From Paenibacillus marchantiae (GTDB taxonomy: Bacteria; Bacillota; Bacilli; Paenibacillales; Paenibacillaceae), in contig NZ_CP118270.1 in NCBI RefSeq assembly GCF_028771845.1, forward strand, positions 1,798,001 through 1,862,000: a stretch of 64,000 nt of DNA, given 5' to 3'. Of the stretch, positions 62,193-64,000 are shown one piece after another. Within the stretch, counting starts at the first letter, position 1; every line of letters starts with the position of its first letter. The position numbers were made by a program, and so were the translations under genes. The notes beneath the pieces were generated by a model. The model was not told the DNA's origin and made no database searches. It worked only from the letters and a program-made list of their open reading frames with translations.

Positions 62193-63509
62193 ATGAAGCG
62201 TAAACGCATATGGAGAAGTACCGCCGCGGGATTAACGGCAAGTATGCTAGCAGGGATGCTGATTTTGGCATCATCCGCACAGTCCGCTCATGCTGCGGAT
62301 AGCAATGCGTTACCCGCAGGAAGCGTAACATCATCATTGCCTGTACAGAAAGATGCGATATCGGTAACCAAGGAATTCCGCCTCGTCACATTGGGGGACT
62401 CCATCACCGTAGGATTTGAGCCGAACCTGAAAGAACTGCCCTATGGTTATGTAGAACGGTTGCAGGAACAAGGTCTACTTCACGGACGTACTCAGGTGGA
62501 CAACTATGGTATTGCCGGATTGAAGAGCAGTGGTTTGAAAAACTTTGCAGATGCGATTAAAGAAGGGAAAGCGCTCACTTCCGAAGCCATTCAACCGAGC
62601 CTCCCTGATCCAAGAGCGGCACAAGTTGGAGCCAATATTGCTGCCATCCGGGAGAGTGTAGCTGGGGCTAATCTGGTTGCCATCACAATCGGAGGGAACG
62701 ATGTGTCCGAGTTGCTCGGTTCAGCAGATAAGCTAAGTGATGCGGAACTGGAAGCAAAAGTGAAGGAATTGCTATCTTCCTATACAGCCAATGTTAGCGC
62801 TGTTATCAATGATATTCATGAGATTAATCCTAATGCCAAAATCGTAATCGCTGACCAGTACCAACCCATGCCTGAAGTAGCTGGTAAAGCGCTCTATGCG
62901 AAACTGATGGAGGCTTCCCAAGGGTTTACTGCGACCATTGATGGAATTGCGACTGAATTTTCCGCTAAAGGAATTGATGTAAAAGTGGCTCATGTCGCCA
63001 AGGAGTTTATTGGCGGTGAAGGCACGATGACTCACATGATTAAGGACCGCGATTTCCACCCGAATCAGTTCGGATATGAAGCGATTGCCAAAGTATTCGC
63101 AGAAACGATCTGGGGCGATTACACCAAGCTGACGGCTCCTGCTGCAGGCCAACCGATGAATATCATTGTCAGTGGTAAAACGCTGGACACGCCGTACAAA
63201 CCAATCAACCGCAATGGTAAAAACTTTGTGGCGATCCAGGATATCGTGAATGCCGTTGGCGCAACTACGGTATGGGATAACAAAACCTCAACCGCAACGA
63301 TTACATACGGAGATCGGAAGGTTGCCGTGAAGATTGGTGCAACGGCCGTTCAGGTGAATGGTGCATCCGTAGCCGTGGATACACCTGCATTCTTGAACAA
63401 GGTGGGCACAGAGTCCAAAACATATGTGCCGGTTGCTATGGTAGCCGAGGGTCTTGGCTTTGATGTGCAGTATGTCGCCAAGTTAAAAACCGTTTTTGTA
63501 AATCCGTAA
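62193..63509 (+). CDS. Secreted SGNH/GDSL hydrolase with copper-amine-oxidase-N-like domain
   Basis: About 438 residues. A signal peptide (SMLAGMLILASSAQSAHA, cleaved about residue 34) leads to an SGNH hydrolase: GDSITVGFEP block I, GGNDVSELL block III and DFHPNQFGYEAIA with catalytic Asp and His. The last 110 residues have a repeat of strands (PINRNGKNFVAIQDIVNAVG, TATITYGDRKVAVKIGA, TYVPVAMVAEGLGFDV) typical of the copper amine oxidase N-terminal-like domain used by Paenibacillus secreted proteins. Such enzymes deacylate lipids or polysaccharides; substrate unknown. GGGAAAAAGGAG precedes the ATG. Confidence 0.88.
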   Translation: MKRKRIWRSTAAGLTASMLAGMLILASSAQSAHAADSNALPAGSVTSSLPVQKDAISVTKEFRLVTLGDSITVGFEPNLKELPYGYVERLQEQGLLHGRTQVDNYGIAGLKSSGLKNFADAIKEGKALTSEAIQPSLPDPRAAQVGANIAAIRESVAGANLVAITIGGNDVSELLGSADKLSDAELEAKVKELLSSYTANVSAVINDIHEINPNAKIVIADQYQPMPEVAGKALYAKLMEASQGFTATIDGIATEFSAKGIDVKVAHVAKEFIGGEGTMTHMIKDRDFHPNQFGYEAIAKVFAETIWGDYTKLTAPAAGQPMNIIVSGKTLDTPYKPINRNGKNFVAIQDIVNAVGATTVWDNKTSTATITYGDRKVAVKIGATAVQVNGASVAVDTPAFLNKVGTESKTYVPVAMVAEGLGFDVQYVAKLKTVFVNP

Positions 63510-63552
63510 CGAAATAATTAGCACTCTTATACACTATCGACAAGATATTGAG

Positions 63553-63595
63553 CAGCCAGATTTCCTTGATCTTTTCAGGGAATCTGGCTGTTTTT
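63553..63595 (+). terminator. Rho-independent terminator
   Basis: CAGCCAGATT (63553-63562) pairs with AATCTGGCTG (63581-63590), with further inner pairing, then TTTTT. Confidence 0.88.
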
Positions 63596-63766
63596 GCGTC
63601 TATGTTCATACCAGACCAAGGATACACACCTTCGGAAATGACCTAAAATGTTGCATAAATATGACTTGTCATCTGACCATGGATGTGTAAATATGAAAAT
63701 AACTTACAGTAGATCGAAAACAGTTTCGAATGACAGCACCCTTCGCAAGCCAAAGGAGCGCTTTGG

Positions 63767-64000
63767 ATGAGTAGAATTAAAAACGCTTTCACGACATTGC
63801 CGATTCATCACAAAACCATTCTTCTCATCGGATTACTGATGGTGATCAGCTTCACGTTCTATGTATCTGTCCTGGGCTATGTGTTCGGCATTTATGATCG
63901 ACAAATCTATGAGAAATCCTCACAGGTGCTTAATATGTCTTCGGTGGGCATCGAGAACCAACTGCGTGAGATCTCCAATCTATCCTTCAAGGTCATGTCC
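63767..64000 (+). CDS. Start of a membrane sensor histidine kinase (YesM-like), 3' end outside window
   Basis: 78 codons without a stop to the window end. Sequence: a basic N-terminus (SRIKNAFTTLPIHHKTILL), one transmembrane helix (IGLLMVISFTFYVSVLGYVFG) and the start of an extracellular region with VGIENQLREISNLSFKVMS. This is the typical opening of YesM-type sensor kinases of Paenibacillus with a Cache-like sensor. AAAGGAGCG precedes the ATG. The kinase domain lies outside the window, so the call rests on the N-terminus. Confidence 0.7.
   Translation, partial: MSRIKNAFTTLPIHHKTILLIGLLMVISFTFYVSVLGYVFGIYDRQIYEKSSQVLNMSSVGIENQLREISNLSFKVMS

Overview
The window looks like chromosomal DNA of a Paenibacillus or close relative (Bacillota, Paenibacillaceae). 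This is inferred from strong AGGAGG-type ribosome binding sites, frequent TTG/GTG starts, moderate GC, and gene content: EcsAB transporter, bacilliredoxin, sporulation-type histidine kinase, LipL, YneF, an S-layer (SLH) surface protein, UvsE and a YesM-like sensor kinase start. No rRNA, tRNA, CRISPR array, prophage or complete insertion sequence was seen. Most of it is ordinary core genome in short operons closed by clear hairpin terminators.

Layout. 1-9 kb: the tail of a Zn/Cd-type P-ATPase, an SdpI-like membrane protein, a MerR-MFS-Usp operon followed by an aldehyde dehydrogenase, a MerR-TipAS regulator, free methionine sulfoxide reductase and a small unknown. 9-17.5 kb: acetyltransferase, DHA2 exporter, small membrane proteins, MarR regulator divergent from a second exporter, a Doc-like toxin with a broken antitoxin, and ecsAB plus an unknown. 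17.7-26.2 kb: flavoprotein, sporulation-type kinase, bacilliredoxin, nadE, hydrolase, acpS, mutY, sodA. 26.5-33.9 kb: acetyltransferase behind two abutting cre-like boxes, signal peptidase, a QueG-Ogt fusion with an HD-GYP-like protein, yneF, folE, lipL. 34-44 kb: large SLH/GLUG surface protein, a DUF2935-superoxide dismutase fusion, hydrolase, IclR regulator, and thiC behind a TPP riboswitch.

44.0-47.3 kb is the most accessory-looking part: AT-rich, with a decayed IS3-family transposase directly after the thiC terminator, a 47-residue membrane protein, a secreted protein of unknown function, a racemase with an odd tail and a small unknown. 47.3-53.8 kb holds a GyrI-like protein, a WYL regulator, a VanR-VanS-VanY-VanZ set without vanHAX, and a two-gene unknown cassette between two similar hairpins. 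53.8-64 kb returns to core genes: aconitase, an amidase-domain protein, ddl, uvsE, inositol-monophosphatase family protein, an SGNH hydrolase and the start of a sensor kinase.

Points that stand out are the fusion of a tRNA-modification enzyme to a DNA alkyl-repair domain, a GTTTCA-N5-TGAAAC operator-like motif shared by the iclR and acnA upstream regions, the vanRSYZ set near an ordinary D-Ala-D-Ala ligase, and the toxin-antitoxin and IS remnants. No clearly new multi-gene system was established.
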